Of a DNA stretch of 15,477 nt, positions 15,451 to 15,477 are shown in pieces (position 1 is the first letter of the stretch; every line of letters begins with the position of its first letter). The position numbers and the translations under genes are program-made. Source of the DNA: an uncultured Alphaproteobacteria bacterium (GTDB lineage: Bacteria; Pseudomonadota; Alphaproteobacteria; HIMB59; GCA-002718135); contig CABYKC010000016.1 in assembly GCA_902519435.1 (NCBI GenBank), positions 1-15,477 on the forward strand, read 5' to 3'. The notes beneath the pieces were generated by a model, which saw only the letters and a list, made by a program, of their open reading frames with translations, had not been told where the DNA came from and made no database searches.

Positions 15451-15477
15451 TTAGACAGCATCACTGTCTTTTTCACC
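15451..15477 (-). CDS. glnB: C-terminal tail of a PII signal-transduction protein, cut by window edge
   Basis: The last 27 bases on the - strand read as the codons GEKDSDAV followed by TAA. This matches the usual C-terminal end of PII proteins (…RIRTGE-x-D-x-D/A-A-hydrophobic), and glnB directly upstream of glnA is the standard alphaproteobacterial order. PII senses 2-oxoglutarate and ATP/ADP and, through uridylylation, glutamine, and it tunes glutamine synthetase and nitrogen regulators. Only eight residues are visible, so the call rests on the tail motif plus position. The hairpin-like GACAG/CTGTC here is part of the coding sequence. Confidence 0.7.
   Translation of the reverse strand, partial: GEKDSDAV

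Noticed and set aside
15454..15473. GACAG-CATCA-CTGTC followed by five T on the + strand, looking like an intrinsic terminator
   Set aside because: There is no + strand gene to terminate here, and on the - strand the same bases are the GlnB-like codons DSDAV. The U-tract is on the wrong side for - strand transcription.

Overview
The window looks like a chromosomal segment of a very AT-rich, streamlined marine alphaproteobacterium. Evidence: spacers of a few bases or gene overlaps throughout, A/T-dominated codons, the short regulatory-subunit-dependent form of HisG, alphaproteobacterial-type murA, infA and yacG, and a glutamine-riboswitch leader of the kind known from marine genomes. It resembles SAR11 (Pelagibacterales), but the last 27 bases encode what looks like the C-terminus of the PII protein GlnB. 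Pelagibacterales are reported to lack PII, so a PII-retaining AT-rich relative (for example a HIMB59/AEGEAN-169-type lineage) is at least as likely. This placement is inference.

Layout. (1) 1-3420, + strand housekeeping block: 3' part of murA, then hisG-hisD (4-base overlap), infA, a small yacG overlapping infA, and tRNA-Phe(GAA). (2) 3421-6624, a very AT-rich surface-polysaccharide cassette right after the tRNA: a GT2 glycosyltransferase, a convergent multi-spanning GT-C-like membrane protein, and a GT9 (heptosyltransferase-like) gene. The two spacers in this block each hold a short reading frame broken by one in-frame stop, which may be gene remnants. (3) 6686-8100: two overlapping polar amino-acid ABC permease genes with no binding protein or ATPase next to them. 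(4) 9423-8097, - strand: inosose dehydratase (iolE) overlapping a cytochrome c'/c-556 gene. Divergent from iolE is a class-I glutamine amidotransferase (9467-10288). (5) 13691-10272, - strand: parE and glpK separated by 3 bases. (6) 15477-13776, - strand nitrogen-assimilation locus: the tail of glnB, two tandem glutamine riboswitches, a terminator-like hairpin, a strong Shine-Dalgarno, glnA, and a strong intrinsic terminator.

The most notable signal is the glnB-glnA intergenic leader. It carries two complete copies of the glnA-type glutamine aptamer, about 18 bases apart, with conserved cores and compensatory changes in the variable stems. Together with the PII tail this suggests that glutamine synthetase is controlled both by RNA sensing of its product and by PII signalling. 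The rest of the window is mainly core metabolism plus the variable glycosyltransferase cassette.
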